From: a virus
Virus record (IMG/VR): IMGVR_UViG_3300035191_000015
Span: 1 to 32,888 of that record
Length of the DNA stretch: 32,888 nt
Reading direction: 5' to 3' (one strand)
Made by a program: the position numbers and the translations under genes. Every line of letters begins with the position of its first letter. Within the stretch, counting starts at the first letter, position 1. The notes below the pieces were generated by a model. That model was not told where the DNA came from. It worked only from the letters and a program-made list of their open reading frames with translations, and ran no database searches. Shown here piece by piece: positions 22,052-30,153 of this stretch.

Positions 22052-22560
22052 CAGTTGGTCCCTCCCGCCGTCTCGGGTTCTTGGATGACCGCATTGGTCT
22101 GTCTGGTCACGTCACGGTGCAGGAGCCGAGGCCCTACCTCGTAGCCGTGGCGTAAGAAAAGGCGCTGGCGAGCGTTATTCGCTACGCTCACCGAGCATTT
22201 CGTGATTCCAAGGGTCATCGCCCAAGAGTCCACCATGTCTTGGCATCGCTGAGTGGTTCTGGCCCACCCCTTGTCGTAGCCCTTGTCTTTCCCGAGCTGG
22301 TAGACGATGACGAAAGGTTCACCGAGCATCGTCTCGACTCCCGCGAGACAATGACCATGAGCGCGGCCCGTATCGTCCACGAGCATGATCCCGAGCATTT
22401 CCCTGCCGGTGCCTCGAGCAAAGGCCGCCTGGAATCGCTCCTTCGCTCTGGCCGTCCACTCCTCGTTGCGCCCGAATTCCTCTACGCGGTGCAGGAATTC
22501 AGGCATGAACAGCCAACAGGTGTCGATCTTCGGGTGCATGACAATTGGTGTGAGTGCCAT
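22051..22560 (-). CDS. GNAT-like protein (169 aa)
   Basis: The order of elements suggests a Gcn5-related acetyltransferase fold: a strand pair MLGIMLVDDTG and GHCLAGVE, an FVIVYQLGKDKGYDKGW stretch where the acetyl-CoA loop would be, and RLFLRHGYEVGPRLLHRDV as the typical last strands. The acetyl-CoA loop itself is not canonical, so activity is uncertain. GNAT-fold proteins also occur as internal virion proteins in T7-like phages. Two adjacent ATGs (22563, 22560) exist; the second has better spacing from AAAGG and overlaps the previous stop as TGATG. Confidence 0.55.
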   Translation of the reverse strand: MALTPIVMHPKIDTCWLFMPEFLHRVEEFGRNEEWTARAKERFQAAFARGTGREMLGIMLVDDTGRAHGHCLAGVETMLGEPFVIVYQLGKDKGYDKGWARTTQRCQDMVDSWAMTLGITKCSVSVANNARQRLFLRHGYEVGPRLLHRDVTRQTNAVIQEPETAGGTN

Positions 22561-23669
22561 CATGGACCTTTCACGTATTCCTCTTTGCTCCCGAGAGAGT
22601 CGATCTGGTGGTGGAAGTCGATCTCCATGAGTCCGGCATCATTGCCGTAATCATCCGTGCCTCCTACCCCCGTTGCGTCTCTGAACAACCTGCAAACAAG
22701 CATTGAAGACATGGTCTGGCCGCTGCCCGTAATAGTGCCGAGCTCAGTGAGATAGTGCTTGTCCTTCGTCATGTACTCGCCAGAGCCGTTCGTCTGCTCG
22801 TCACCGTAGATGATCGTGGTGTTACCGAACGTCCCGTTGATGCTTTGCCATGTGTACTCCAGGCCCCAACATACGTCGGTTGGGGTGAGGAGCGCATTCG
22901 TCTTTGGCACCCAATGCACATGGACTTCAATGTCCGAGCCCTCTTTCCATCGGTGCGGCATTTGGGCAACGAAGTAGACGCTTTCTTCGGACGTTGGGCT
23001 GAACCAATAAAGAAAGACCCCTGTGGAGCCCGAGCCGTTATCAAGCCACTTTGCAAACCCTGGACCGCCGATAGCCGGGACTCTCGTAGAAAGAACTGGA
23101 ACGCGCAGGTCGTCCCACATCGTCGCGGTGCCTTCGAGGTAGAGGCCCTCTTTTGAAAGGCTGACCTGATTTGTGCCGTCTCCACCCTTGACCGTGCCAA
23201 CTGAAATCTGCCGTGCTGTTCCAGCCGCCCAATTCGCCGTGAGCGCGATAGTCCCGTCTCTGAGGAGCACGTCCGCAATGTCCACGCCCGAGTCCTGAGC
23301 GTCTCCGCTGGCGTCAAACGTCATGATGTGATCTTCGGTGCCGGGGGCGGGTGGCTTTGCGACGGCCCCGCAGTCAATCAGGTCTATCCACGCCGAGGTG
23401 TCGGGGTCGTCGAAGTAGGCGCAGCCGGTGTCGGCCTCGAGGAACAGAACGCCGGAGCCAGACGCGGAAGGCTTTTCCGAGGCGGTGCCGATGATGCACC
23501 GATACTGCCCGAGGATTTGAATCACCCTCGCCAACGTCGTTTGGTTGCGGTCGATCGCCTGTTGCATGGCGATGATGTAGCGCCCAAGCGGCGATTGGGA
23601 GTCCAACCCATGCGGCCAGCCGATCCGGCTTGGAGCTTCTACAGGGTGAAATAGGTCTTCTGACGCCAT
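22560..23669 (-). CDS. Tail protein with jelly-roll-like C-terminus (369 aa)
   Basis: The N-terminal 60 residues include a helical segment (YIIAMQQAIDRNQTTLARVI) that may attach to the virion. The middle has Gly/Asp/Ala-rich linker sequence. The C-terminal half carries motifs found in many environmental phages (FVAQMPHRWKEGSDI, HVHWVPKT, LEYTWQSINGTFG, then MEIDFHHQIDSLGS), probably a beta-sandwich receptor-binding or fibre-tip domain. The start overlaps the previous stop as TGATG. Adjacent genes encode the tail hub and a second jelly-roll protein, so this is most likely a tail fibre or spike. Confidence 0.65.
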   Translation of the reverse strand: MASEDLFHPVEAPSRIGWPHGLDSQSPLGRYIIAMQQAIDRNQTTLARVIQILGQYRCIIGTASEKPSASGSGVLFLEADTGCAYFDDPDTSAWIDLIDCGAVAKPPAPGTEDHIMTFDASGDAQDSGVDIADVLLRDGTIALTANWAAGTARQISVGTVKGGDGTNQVSLSKEGLYLEGTATMWDDLRVPVLSTRVPAIGGPGFAKWLDNGSGSTGVFLYWFSPTSEESVYFVAQMPHRWKEGSDIEVHVHWVPKTNALLTPTDVCWGLEYTWQSINGTFGNTTIIYGDEQTNGSGEYMTKDKHYLTELGTITGSGQTMSSMLVCRLFRDATGVGGTDDYGNDAGLMEIDFHHQIDSLGSKEEYVKGP

Positions 23670-26314
23670 CAGCGGAAGCCTCTCATGCGGAATCGAGCAA
23701 CCCCGCCGTTCCAGAAGAACCGGCGCGTAATGTCACCCTCCATCTGGTACCGGAAACGCATCCCTGAGATGCCGAACTCAGTCTTTCGCTCGTCGGTTTC
23801 CTTCGTGAGCGAGTCGCTGGCCTCGAACTCCTGCGCGGACGAGCCGATGCCGAAGATTGCACTGGAGCCCTCGTACTGCTCATCGTCAAGGGCCTTGGCC
23901 CGACAGGTAAATGTCTCGTTGCGCTCGAGCTGCGACATGACGTGGCGAATGTCGTGCAACGTCGCGTAGGTGCCGATCTCGGAAAGGTGGTGGTATCCGG
24001 GCCGCCACAGTGTTTCGATCGGGCGTCCGAGATCTGTGTAGTTGGTGGCGTTGTCCCACCGATGGCGCATCCAAATGTCTTCCTCCAGGCCGATGAGCGG
24101 GAATACCTCTGTGACGATGCTCGAGGCCCACGTCATGGACCCGGCTTCACGCCAGAGGATGTTCATCTCGTTCCAGCGCGGGCCAGCTGCCGCCAGAGTG
24201 ACCAGGCCGCCGCAGGCGACGTTCCACGTTTCAGGCAGGATGACGTCCCACGCCGCGAGGGTGGCCGGATCAATGACAATCCCTCGATTCATAAGCCCCG
24301 ATGTGGTCGGGTACCAGATCCACACCAGGCGCTTTTCGCGGTCGTACCAGGACACGACGTCCGACAGGCTGTCCAGGTCGGCGACTCCCTCGAGCGCGTA
24401 GCGCACATGCTTCCCAACGTCGTTGCAGTTCGTCCCGTCGTAGACGTACACCGCCGCGTCTTGGCCCAAGTACATGATCGAGCCATCCGGCAGGCTCGCG
24501 AGGCTGTGCGGCGATACAGGGCCTTGGATGCGGCTTTTGATGAGCTCAAAGCGGAACGGGACGGCCACCCCGCCGAACTCAACCTGCGCGATTCCGTGGT
24601 AGACCGCATCCGTCTTGAAAAGAACGAACTGAAGGCTTGAGATCTCCTGACCGGCGATGATCTCGCCGGGTGTGTCTCCGAGGAGCGTGTAGTTGAGCCC
24701 GTTCCAGCCGGAGTCGAACCCTCCGAGCGCCACGGGGTCCGAGGAATCCACCGCGTAGGGCTGGTCGTCGATGTTGGCGATGACAGCTCGTCCGGCCGCA
24801 ACCAGAACGATTTTGGCCTTGCCAGGACTCCCGGCCACGTCTCGAATCGCCTCTCCTCCGGCCCCGTCACCGTTGACGGGATCGAGAACCTGGAGTTCAT
24901 TCGCGGTATTCGCTCCGAGGAGGTAGTAGTGATCCGAAAGCCAGTATGGCCGGAACACCCACCGATCGCGGGTTGATCCGGGGGTGATCGTTGCGCCTGA
25001 TCCAGCTGCCGGGTAGGAGCTGTTCTGTGCGATGTTGTCCCACGCGAAGGTCGTTTGGTTGAGCTTGCGCCATTCCGACTCTGTCGCGGAGACGAGCTCG
25101 TGCTCGCGGTCGTCCGAGGTGAACTCGACCATCGAATTCACCTTCTCCATCGACGCAAGATCGACTGATGGAGCTCGCCAGAGCCCCTCGGAGGTGGCAA
25201 ACCACCATTGCGTCCCGTCATGGACTGCGCCGTAGATCGTGCCTGTGAACGGCGGCGCCGCGTACTGTGTCCAGGTGGTCCCGTCCGCCGAAACGTACAT
25301 GAGGCGGCCCACGGCCACCACAGAAGGCGTTCCCGTTTCGTAGAAAAGTCGGGTGAAGTCTTCCGGGTTGCTGAAATTCAGGCTGGTGTCCGCGAAGGTT
25401 GCGCCAAGATCCGTCGTGCGTATCACCTTCGAGGTGGAGCCTGTGATCTCGAGCATGAGGCCGGCGTCCAGGTCCGGGTCCATGACGGCGTCAACGAAAT
25501 TCTCGGTTCTCGCGCTTTCGAGCTTTTTGGTCCATGCGCTGGAGCCGAGCTTTGTCGCATCGCAAACAGAAATGCTCCAGGGAATGGCGAGAATTGATTC
25601 CGGCAGGTCGGCAGCGACGAAGTTCTCAACCCCTCCAGAGCTTGCAAACAGGCCGTACACTTTCCCGTTCTGGTTGTTGTTGAAATCAGTTTCAAGTTGC
25701 CACGTCGTACCGTTCGTCGAGTAGGCCATGTAGTACGGCGCGATTGGACCTGAAATTCCGGCTGTCGTCGAGGCCACCATAAGGATGTGGTTCCCGGTGG
25801 ATTCGTCATAAGCGTACCCGATGTAGTAACCGAGCGAGGCGTAGAGGGAGCTCACGTCACACCGCAGCGTCCAGCTTCCCAAGGCCGGCCAGGTCGCGGG
25901 AGCCGAGTAGACGTCCCCGTTGTCCTGCACCACGATCCACAGTGAGTTGACTGTGTCGTAGGTGATTCGTTTCAGCGAACGGCCCGGAATGCCCCAATTC
26001 ACGTAGGTCACTGTCGAGAATCCGTCGCTCGTGTAGCCGAGCTGCCGCCCGGTTGCGGAGATCCAAACGAAGTAGGTTCCAGCCGATTTGTAGGCTATGT
26101 CGAGTGCGGCGTCCTCGGTATAGGAGCGCCACCACCCCTCGGTTGGCTGCCATCCTTCGTACTGATGCGCGGGCCGTGGCCGCAGCGCCCGCTTTTCCAC
26201 CAGGACGTTGACGCCCTCGGCGAGCATTTCCGGGTCCATGTTCATTGGATCGACGTCTTTGCGGACGCCGCCGTGTGGCACAGGGAGCGGAATTCGGGCG
26301 TTCTTGGTTGCCAT
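23669..26314 (-). CDS. Tail hub/nozzle candidate with Asp-box-like repeats (881 aa)
   Basis: The N-terminus (GGVRKDVDPMNMDPEMLAEG, then NVLVEKRALRPRP) has the pattern of P22 gp10-like tail hub or nozzle proteins. Several Asp-box-like repeats (SxDGxTW forms such as SADGTTW, STNGTTW and TSDGFST) point to a beta-propeller. The order portal, scaffold, capsid, adaptor, large propeller protein agrees with a short-tailed phage. An ATG at 26314 overlaps the previous stop as TAATG; the frame stays open 42 codons further upstream, but that part lies inside the preceding gene. Alternatives are a fibre or a glycan-binding spike. Confidence 0.68.
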   Translation of the reverse strand: MATKNARIPLPVPHGGVRKDVDPMNMDPEMLAEGVNVLVEKRALRPRPAHQYEGWQPTEGWWRSYTEDAALDIAYKSAGTYFVWISATGRQLGYTSDGFSTVTYVNWGIPGRSLKRITYDTVNSLWIVVQDNGDVYSAPATWPALGSWTLRCDVSSLYASLGYYIGYAYDESTGNHILMVASTTAGISGPIAPYYMAYSTNGTTWQLETDFNNNQNGKVYGLFASSGGVENFVAADLPESILAIPWSISVCDATKLGSSAWTKKLESARTENFVDAVMDPDLDAGLMLEITGSTSKVIRTTDLGATFADTSLNFSNPEDFTRLFYETGTPSVVAVGRLMYVSADGTTWTQYAAPPFTGTIYGAVHDGTQWWFATSEGLWRAPSVDLASMEKVNSMVEFTSDDREHELVSATESEWRKLNQTTFAWDNIAQNSSYPAAGSGATITPGSTRDRWVFRPYWLSDHYYLLGANTANELQVLDPVNGDGAGGEAIRDVAGSPGKAKIVLVAAGRAVIANIDDQPYAVDSSDPVALGGFDSGWNGLNYTLLGDTPGEIIAGQEISSLQFVLFKTDAVYHGIAQVEFGGVAVPFRFELIKSRIQGPVSPHSLASLPDGSIMYLGQDAAVYVYDGTNCNDVGKHVRYALEGVADLDSLSDVVSWYDREKRLVWIWYPTTSGLMNRGIVIDPATLAAWDVILPETWNVACGGLVTLAAAGPRWNEMNILWREAGSMTWASSIVTEVFPLIGLEEDIWMRHRWDNATNYTDLGRPIETLWRPGYHHLSEIGTYATLHDIRHVMSQLERNETFTCRAKALDDEQYEGSSAIFGIGSSAQEFEASDSLTKETDERKTEFGISGMRFRYQMEGDITRRFFWNGGVARFRMRGFR

Positions 26315-27168
26315 TAGGTAATGTCCCCTAGCTTGAAGCACGAGAATGCGGCTTCCACATTGAGAGTTCCGCCACCGATAAGGTCGCTGAAAATCGCATC
26401 GCATGTTATGACTTGTGCGGCGGACAGAGGAGCGATCCATGAGCCGCTTTGCATTGGGGTGTAGGTGGTGTTCGTGTTGGTCATGAGTTGCCCCATAGGA
26501 ACGGCTGCGGTGAACGGGGCCGGGATGTTGATAACCCCACCGAACAACGCATCATCCGAGCAGGCTCCAACTGACTTGATGTACGCCGAGAGCAAGTAAA
26601 CGCCGTTTGATGGAATGGTGATGTTCGTCCCGGAGGACCAAAAGCTATCGGTGTCCCAATGCTCACCCCCCCAAGAAATAGCGGTGTATCCGGCTCCGCT
26701 GGTGATGGTTTGGCTAGATTTGTAGAGACTACACCCCACGCCGGAGCTGAGTTCCCATTGTCCGGTCGAAAGGTCCATCGCATTTTTTCGCGTACCCCAC
26801 GACGGGGTTGTGTCGTAGTCCGGGGTTGCCGCTCCGTCCTCGTAGACCTCCAAATAGCCGTCGTTGACCACCAGGAGGGCTTGAGAGTTGTTGGTTGTGT
26901 CCAGGAGCCGGAGGCCCTGTTCCGTCTTCGGCGCACCGCCGATGCCGGGAGCCTGCGCGTGTGCGGCGGAGCCGAGAAGCCAGCCGTAGGAGTTGACAGC
27001 GAAAGGGGCTTTCTCGATCTCGGTCCCGAACGCTACGCCGTTGCCTCCCATGTCGATGAGCTCCCCGAGAGCCCGCTCGAGCGCCTGGAGGTGAGTCGGG
27101 CCGGTGGCAATCTGTTGCGAATCGACGATCCGGCTTTCCTCAATCGTGATCGGGTAAGTGTTTCCCAT
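26314..27168 (-). CDS. C1q-like jelly-roll virion protein (284 aa)
   Basis: The first 60 residues include a helical segment (THLQALERALGELIDMGG) likely to attach to the tail or head. The C-terminal 130 residues have the C1q/TNF-like pattern (AISWGGEHWDTDSFW, then ITIPSNGVYLLSAYIK, then FSCFKLGD), a trimeric beta sandwich common in phage fibres and head decorations. GGAGGA lies before the ATG at 27168, and the upstream stop TAG overlaps it. It probably acts in host or particle surface contact. Confidence 0.65.
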   Translation of the reverse strand: MGNTYPITIEESRIVDSQQIATGPTHLQALERALGELIDMGGNGVAFGTEIEKAPFAVNSYGWLLGSAAHAQAPGIGGAPKTEQGLRLLDTTNNSQALLVVNDGYLEVYEDGAATPDYDTTPSWGTRKNAMDLSTGQWELSSGVGCSLYKSSQTITSGAGYTAISWGGEHWDTDSFWSSGTNITIPSNGVYLLSAYIKSVGACSDDALFGGVINIPAPFTAAVPMGQLMTNTNTTYTPMQSGSWIAPLSAAQVITCDAIFSDLIGGGTLNVEAAFSCFKLGDIT

Positions 27169-27176
27169 CGTTCCTC

Positions 27177-27836
27177 CTAAATGATCGAGATCTCACCAGG
27201 TTCCATTGAAAATGGTCTGGTGGAAGCCCCGATCGAGAAATGCCGCGTCGAGATCCGCTGCATCTCGGATTGCCAGCGTTCGCGGAACAAGCTCACGCGC
27301 TCGTCCTCGAGCAAGAAGACGCTCGCCTCCTCCGCTGCGCGGTAGAGCACCGCAAAGTCCGCGTAGGTGGTCCAGTTGTTGGTATCGGAATTGTTGGTCA
27401 TCTCCCTCTGGCGGCCCCGGTACTTGACGTAGACGGTGTAGGCATCGTCCGGGGTTGGGCCGAGGTAGAGAGCTCGCTCAAAGTAGGCGAAGACTTTCGG
27501 TTCGCCTTCGTCTGACCCTGCCGGGTACTTTTCATGGAGCTGCTCGATCGTGAGCTCGTCGAGCTCCTGCTCCCCGTCTGAGCTGTCCAGGGTGTAGCAA
27601 TGCAGGACCGTCTCGCAGATGAGCGCAGGGCTGGAGAACAGCGTCTCCAGGCCGTAGGACTGCGTCCCGTCAACGGTCGCGAATGTTGAGCTGTCCTGGT
27701 CCCACGGCGAGCTGTACTCGTCGCTGAGAGCCTGGATCGCGTAGTTGATGTGCTTTTTTCTCCAGGCAGTCGAATAGCGTTGCTCCCCGACTCTCAGTAG
27801 TTCGGCAAGAGCGGTCTGTAGCTCCAGAAAAGTCAT
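27177..27836 (-). CDS. Head-tail adaptor protein (219 aa)
   Basis: The sequence has the layout of podoviral adaptor proteins (P22 gp4-like): an N-terminal helical block (TFLELQTALAELLRVGEQ, then WRKKHINYAIQALSDEYSSPW) and a beta region with ALYLGPTPDDAYTVYVKYRGR. A C-terminal helix follows (YADFAVLYRAAEEASVFLL, then FRERWQSEMQRISTRH). Such proteins ring the portal and receive the tail hub. The ATG at 27836 lies three bases beyond the preceding stop. Its position between capsid and tail hub genes agrees. Confidence 0.72.
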   Translation of the reverse strand: MTFLELQTALAELLRVGEQRYSTAWRKKHINYAIQALSDEYSSPWDQDSSTFATVDGTQSYGLETLFSSPALICETVLHCYTLDSSDGEQELDELTIEQLHEKYPAGSDEGEPKVFAYFERALYLGPTPDDAYTVYVKYRGRQREMTNNSDTNNWTTYADFAVLYRAAEEASVFLLEDERVSLFRERWQSEMQRISTRHFSIGASTRPFSMEPGEISII

Positions 27837-27839
27837 GGG

Positions 27840-28166
27840 TTACTCCTCGTGCAAGGCGAGCACCGCCTCCATGAGCGTGTTCTTCGTCATGTCCATGTTG
27901 AGCTCCAGGCCGAAGCTCTTGCCGAGATCGCAGAGATCTTTCTTGTTCATCCGCATGATGGCCGATTTGTTCGGCAGATCCCTTGCCGCCTCCAACTCAT
28001 CCTCATCGACGATGACTCTGACCAGGGCGTTCTTGAACGAATCGCTGGCTTCGATCTTGCCCTGTAGGGTGGCGTTGTCTGTCATGAACAGGCCATCCCG
28101 GAACGCGCAGATGCCGGCGATGACGAGCTCGGGGTACCTGGAACACGAATAGACCTTCTTTGACAT
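27840..28166 (-). CDS. Small protein with HeH/LEM-like C-terminus (108 aa)
   Basis: The N-terminal half is beta-rich and contains two cysteines (SCSRYPELVIAGICAFRDG), perhaps a small capsid-associated fold. The C-terminal 35 residues (MNKKDLCDLGKSFGLEL, then TKNTLMEAVLAL) look like the helix-extended-loop-helix family (HeH/LEM/SAP/Rho-N), often found in small phage structural proteins next to the capsid gene. GGAGGAG precedes the ATG. It may be a head completion or minor capsid protein. Confidence 0.65.
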   Translation of the reverse strand: MSKKVYSCSRYPELVIAGICAFRDGLFMTDNATLQGKIEASDSFKNALVRVIVDEDELEAARDLPNKSAIMRMNKKDLCDLGKSFGLELNMDMTKNTLMEAVLALHEE

Positions 28167-28187
28167 GTTGCTCCTCCTGTTGATTTC

Positions 28188-28514
28188 CTAGTACCCGATG
28201 ACCAGGTACTTCGCGCTCACCCCGGAAAGGTCCGTGGTGTCTGCGATCTGAGCCCCACCAGGCGCGTGACAGAGGATCTTGCTGTTCTCCGCGTCGAAAG
28301 TGGTGAAGTGGACCGTGTCGGCTCCGTCCGTGATGCCGAGCAAGGCGATGCCGGTGATCGCAGTTGGTAGGTCAAAGTTGGCCGCCGTGACGGCTTCTCC
28401 CCCGGTGGGGTACGAGGTGTCGAAGTCGATGGTGGCGATGCGGAATCGCCGCCCACCGACCATCCCGAGCCCGCCTTGGATCTCGATTGGGTCGTTGGTG
28501 ATCGTGAGTGCCAT
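28188..28514 (-). CDS. Capsid decoration protein candidate, paralogue B (108 aa)
   Basis: This protein shares MALTxT at the start, IDFDTSYPTGGEA in the middle, TDGAD and TDLSGVS near the end with the gene at 28583-28912, so the two arose by tandem duplication. Strands dominate, with no membrane segment. Position directly after the capsid gene suggests a decoration or stabilising protein. The ribosome binding site GGAGGA lies inside a short CCTCC/GGAGG complement, which may limit translation. Confidence 0.7.
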   Translation of the reverse strand: MALTITNDPIEIQGGLGMVGGRRFRIATIDFDTSYPTGGEAVTAANFDLPTAITGIALLGITDGADTVHFTTFDAENSKILCHAPGGAQIADTTDLSGVSAKYLVIGY

Positions 28515-28537
28515 GTTTTGTCCTCCGTGGAGGTAAA

Positions 28538-28565
28538 GGCCGGGGGGGCCGGAGCCCCCCTGGCC
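28538..28565 (-). terminator. GC-rich 12-bp hairpin between the decoration paralogues
   Basis: GGCC and a run of Gs pair with a run of Cs and GGCC through 12 positions (arms 28554-28565 and 28538-28549) around a four-base loop, with one mismatch on the minus strand. Only three T residues follow, so it is not a strong terminator. It could attenuate transcription, pause polymerase or protect the upstream capsid messages. Confidence 0.4.
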
Positions 28566-28582
28566 GGGGTTGATGTTTTGGC

Positions 28583-28912
28583 CTAGCTCGCCACGAACAT
28601 GAACAGCATCGAAACGCCGCTCAGGTCGGTTGCGTTGTCGGACTCAAGTGCATCATCGAAGTTGGTGCAAATGAGCTTGCCGTTTTCCTTGTCGAAATGG
28701 GCACCGAGAGTGGCGTCCGCTCCATCCGTGACGGCGATCATCCACATGGCGTGGATGACATTGAAGTAGGCGTCAATGTCGGTGGCTGCGATCGCCTCGC
28801 CCCCCGTCGGGTACGAGTTGTCCCAATCAATCGTGACGAGTCCCTGGTACAGATGCGAACCATCCGCACCTTCGAGCTTGCCGTAGTGACCTTTGGTGAC
28901 GGTGAGTGCCAT
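28583..28912 (-). CDS. Capsid decoration protein candidate, paralogue A (109 aa)
   Basis: The paralogue of the gene at 28188-28514. Shared motifs are MALTVT, IDWDNSYPTGGEA, TDGAD and ATDLSGVS. The two proteins differ in the segment around residues 8-28 and near the C-terminus. It follows the major capsid gene by 12 bases, with GGAGGTGA before the ATG. It may occupy a different symmetry position on the head than paralogue B. Function is inferred from position and size. Confidence 0.7.
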   Translation of the reverse strand: MALTVTKGHYGKLEGADGSHLYQGLVTIDWDNSYPTGGEAIAATDIDAYFNVIHAMWMIAVTDGADATLGAHFDKENGKLICTNFDDALESDNATDLSGVSMLFMFVAS

Positions 28913-28924
28913 GCTGTCACCTCC

Positions 28925-30118
28925 TCACGCCACGTAGGCGTTGAGACCGTACCAGTGTCCATGCACTTCCTCGAGCGCAAGCGACATGCCGATCTCGCCG
29001 ATGTACTGGCCCTTCCGAGCGTCCTCGTCGGGCAGTTGGATGTTGTCCTCCCAATCAATGTCCCGACCGTTCATGACCACCATCTCGGCGTACTTCGTGT
29101 CGATGATGAACACGTCCTTGGTGTACGCCGCCGACTCGGTCATCAGCGGGTGCGGGACCAGGTTCAACGTGCCGAAGGGGCAGCGCCACTTGGTCACGTT
29201 GAGGCCGTAGGTTTGGTTGGCAGGCAGGTTGTTGAGCTCGTAGGTCAGCGCGGAGTTGCGGCTCGCCACCCGGTTCAGGATGTTGAGGGCGCGGTTTCCG
29301 CACAGAGCGAGCTTGTTCTTGGAGCCGTACTTGAACACCGCCTGGAGGCCGTCCTCGAGGGTGTCGAGATCGACGCCGCCCGAAAAGTCGGTCGCGTTGG
29401 TGGTGATCAGGCTCTTGAGGCCGGACGTGGTGCGAAGGGCTTCGCCGTCCGGGCCGGTGGTTTCGGCCTTGATGCCGTAGAGGAAGGCGTACTCCGCCTT
29501 GATCATGATCCGCTCCAGGGCTTCGCCCTTGAGCTGCGGCCACGGCTTCATGGGCCGGGTGTTGGTCTTCTCGGCGGTCTTCGTCACCTTCACCAGATCC
29601 TTGAAGATCTGCGTGTAGTTGGTGACCACCGTGGGGTTCCGCGACACGGCGGACGGCCCTCTCGAGCCCTCCTCGTAGGCCGAGCCAACCCACCGCATGA
29701 TGGAGTTGTCGGCGATGACCGCGCCGTTGTTGGTCAGGCCCCAATAGCGATCCACGGAGACGGTGAGCCACGGAGACACCGGATCGTTGATGACCCGGAC
29801 GATCTCGCCGGACGTCTCGTCCCGCAGAAGGTCGCCGGCTTTGAGGCCCTTGGCGGGCGTCGAGCCGGGAGCGTCGAAGGTGAGGGTGGTCGCGCTGATT
29901 GCGACCTCCCCGTTGATGGTGAATGCCATGTCCGGCAGCCGCCACTCGAAGATCTTGAACTCGGCGTCATCGACCGTGCGGGTCGGGAGCTTCGACAAGA
30001 TGTAGGTGAACGGAGCCGGACTGTCGGGAAAGAGCTTGAAGGCCATCTGGCGATAGTTCTTTGGTCGCTCGTCAGGCGAGGACCAATCACCAGAGCCTCT
30101 CATTCCAAAGACAGCCAT
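28925..30118 (-). CDS. Major capsid protein, SU10/DUF5309 type (397 aa)
   Basis: The middle carries the family signature: RNPTVVTNYTQIFKDLVKV, then KGEALERIMIKAEYAFLYG, then ALRTTSGLKSLI. The C-terminal half contains the usual FGTLNLVPHPLM, VFIIDTKYAEMVVM and GQYIGEIGMSLALEEVHGHW. It is an HK97-fold coat protein assembling the icosahedral head. The N-terminal arm MAVFGMRGSGDW is echoed in the zinc-ribbon protein at 7879-8106. The ATG at 30118 follows AAAGGA, 35 bases after the scaffold gene. No internal protease gene is seen, so maturation may not need cleavage. Confidence 0.88.
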   Translation of the reverse strand: MAVFGMRGSGDWSSPDERPKNYRQMAFKLFPDSPAPFTYILSKLPTRTVDDAEFKIFEWRLPDMAFTINGEVAISATTLTFDAPGSTPAKGLKAGDLLRDETSGEIVRVINDPVSPWLTVSVDRYWGLTNNGAVIADNSIMRWVGSAYEEGSRGPSAVSRNPTVVTNYTQIFKDLVKVTKTAEKTNTRPMKPWPQLKGEALERIMIKAEYAFLYGIKAETTGPDGEALRTTSGLKSLITTNATDFSGGVDLDTLEDGLQAVFKYGSKNKLALCGNRALNILNRVASRNSALTYELNNLPANQTYGLNVTKWRCPFGTLNLVPHPLMTESAAYTKDVFIIDTKYAEMVVMNGRDIDWEDNIQLPDEDARKGQYIGEIGMSLALEEVHGHWYGLNAYVA

Positions 30119-30153
30119 TTTCAGGTCCTTTCTTGGCGGACCTGGTCAACTGG

